In this document: one piece after another, positions 15,203 to 15,847 of the stretch
Layout: the number at the start of each line of letters is the position of its first letter
Position numbering within the stretch: position 1 is the stretch's first letter
From: Butyrivibrio sp.
Lineage (GTDB): Bacteria > Bacillota_A > Clostridia > Lachnospirales > Lachnospiraceae
NCBI RefSeq assembly: GCF_024699075.1
Contig: NZ_JAILQF010000198.1
Location: 1-15,847 of the forward strand
Length of the DNA: 15,847 bases
Direction of reading: 5' to 3'
Program-made: the position numbers and the translations under genes
The notes under the pieces: model-generated
The model's input: the letters and a program-made list of their open reading frames with translations, nothing else
Database searches by the model: none
What the model was told of the DNA's origin: nothing

Positions 15203-15232
15203 AATATAATTCCTGCAATATAGAACTGTTAA
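15203..15232 (-). promoter_or_regulatory. Candidate promoter close to the 59-aa gene
   Basis: TTAACA (15227-15232) and TATATT (15203-15208) are 18 bases apart on the minus strand, each five of six to consensus. The transcript would begin just before the ribosome site, giving a very short leader. A competing perfect TATAAT lies upstream at 15291-15296. Confidence 0.35.
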
Positions 15233-15250
15233 CGGAAAACCCCCACACGC

Positions 15251-15263
15251 ATACAAATTGTAT
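15251..15263. promoter_or_regulatory. Operator-like inverted repeat
   Basis: A perfect inverted repeat ATACA-AAT-TGTAT lies between the two promoter candidates of the 59-aa gene. It is followed by a second TTGTATA four bases after the first. It could be a repressor site; no regulator is known. Confidence 0.3.
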
Positions 15264-15290
15264 ACTTATTGTATATATCCCATTTTTGCT

Positions 15291-15296
15291 ATTATA
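15291..15296 (-). promoter_or_regulatory. Perfect -10 box (TATAAT) upstream of the 59-aa gene
   Basis: A consensus -10 hexamer on the minus strand would start transcription about 100 bases before the gene. No good -35 lies at 16-18 bases. The transcript would pass through the inverted repeat at 15251-15263. Confidence 0.3.
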
Positions 15297-15383
15297 AGGA
15301 GCGTGTGCAAAAAAGTTATCGGCAACCTTTTGTAAAAACTTTAGCTCTTTTTATAAATAATTTTTTGTTTTTAGTCAAAAAAA

Positions 15384-15407
15384 ACACCACCGGAAAACCG
15401 GTGGTGT
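15384..15407 (-). terminator. Rho-independent terminator of the HU gene
   Basis: A perfect 10-bp GC-rich stem acaccaccgg/ccggtggtgt with a four-base loop is followed on the minus strand by eight T. It lies 14 bases past the HU stop codon. Confidence 0.95.
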
Positions 15408-15420
15408 CAGCTGTTTCTAA

Positions 15421-15699
15421 TTATTTCTTGTTAACAGCATCCTTCAGAGCCTTACCAGCTTTGAATTTAGGAGCTGTTGAAGCAGGAATCTTGATTGTAG
15501 CGCCAGTCTGAGGATTCTTGCCGTTTCTAGCTGCTCTCTTAACTGTCTCAAATGTACCGAAGCCAACAAGCTGAACCTTGTCCTTCTTCTTAAGTGCCTT
15601 TGTGACTGTGTCAACGAAAGCCTTTACTGCTGCGTCTGAGTCCTTCTTAGAAAGACCTGTTTCCTTTGCAATTGCATCAACTAATTCGCTCTTGTTCAT
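15421..15699 (-). CDS. hup: HU-type histone-like DNA-binding protein
   Basis: Small basic dimeric protein that bends and compacts DNA. The 92 residues match the family length. Recognisable parts are the N-terminal MNKSELVDAIAKETGLSKKD helix region, the GFGTFETVKRAARNGKNPQTG segment leading into the DNA-binding arm, and the C-terminal KFKAGKALKDAVNKK helix. The ATG at 15697-15699 is chosen because GGAGG lies nine bases upstream; a longer in-frame start at 15759 would add 20 residues unlike any HU. It is monocistronic, with its own promoter and strong terminator, and its codon use is that of a highly expressed gene. Confidence 0.97.
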   Translation of the reverse strand: MNKSELVDAIAKETGLSKKDSDAAVKAFVDTVTKALKKKDKVQLVGFGTFETVKRAARNGKNPQTGATIKIPASTAPKFKAGKALKDAVNKK

Positions 15700-15763
15700 T
15701 TTGTTTTCCTCCACTTTTGGATTTTTTATGAACTGTACTATGTTGGACCTTGCCAACAAATTT

Positions 15764-15792
15764 ATTTTACTGCTATTCTACGTAATTTACAA
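15764..15792 (-). promoter_or_regulatory. Candidate promoter of the HU gene
   Basis: TTGTAA (15787-15792) and TAAAAT (15764-15769) are separated by 17 bases on the minus strand. The leader would be about 60 bases and includes a short hairpin tgttgg/ccaaca at 15741-15758 that could affect message stability. Confidence 0.5.
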
Positions 15793-15847
15793 CATAAAAA
15801 TGCGATATTTTCTAACTTATTTGAATTTTTTTCTCTCAAAGTCTCAT

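Overview
The window looks like chromosomal DNA from an anaerobic, low-to-moderate-GC Firmicute, most likely a Lachnospiraceae member of the Butyrivibrio/Pseudobutyrivibrio type. This rests on AT-rich intergenic DNA, strong AGGAGG ribosome sites, A/T-ending codons, a six-subunit Ech-type energy-converting [NiFe] hydrogenase, and a short Gram-positive-type CstA. The genus is an inference from gene content, not from a marker gene.

Left part (6-9037): a hydrogenase locus. Six tightly packed minus-strand genes (8358 down to 3001) encode the Ech complex in the order echA-B-C-D-E-F: antiporter-like membrane subunit, NuoH-like membrane subunit, small subunit, NuoC-like subunit, [NiFe] large subunit and a 2x[4Fe-4S] subunit. 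The last gene is followed by hairpins, four 20-21 bp direct repeats and a cluster of strong palindromes resembling the end of an IS200/IS605-type element. Then comes hypF, also minus strand, which helps make the CN ligands of the active-site iron. hypA, the nickel-insertion protein, is transcribed divergently from echA across a 331 bp intergenic region. Assembly and catalytic genes therefore sit together. The complex would oxidise reduced ferredoxin, evolve H2 and pump H+ or Na+. hypB, C, D and E are not in the window and may lie past the left edge.

Middle part (9038-12082): an AT-rich stretch with what looks like a decayed, frameshifted gene on the minus strand (9190-9529). It is followed by a plus-strand pair: an uncharacterised 180-residue soluble protein and cstA (peptide/pyruvate transporter family). 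A strong bidirectional terminator closes this block.

Right part (12087-15847), all minus strand: a tldD-tldE (pmbA) pair with a 4-base overlap, a 59-residue orphan protein with its own terminator and candidate promoter, and an HU-type DNA-binding protein with a strong terminator and a recognisable promoter.

Most genes are ordinary. The points that merit a second look are the non-coding repeats between echF and hypF, the low-complexity tails on EchD and EchF, the hexapeptide-repeat insertion and altered motifs in HypF, the broken gene at 9190-9529, and the two uncharacterised proteins. I did not find a convincing new multi-gene system.
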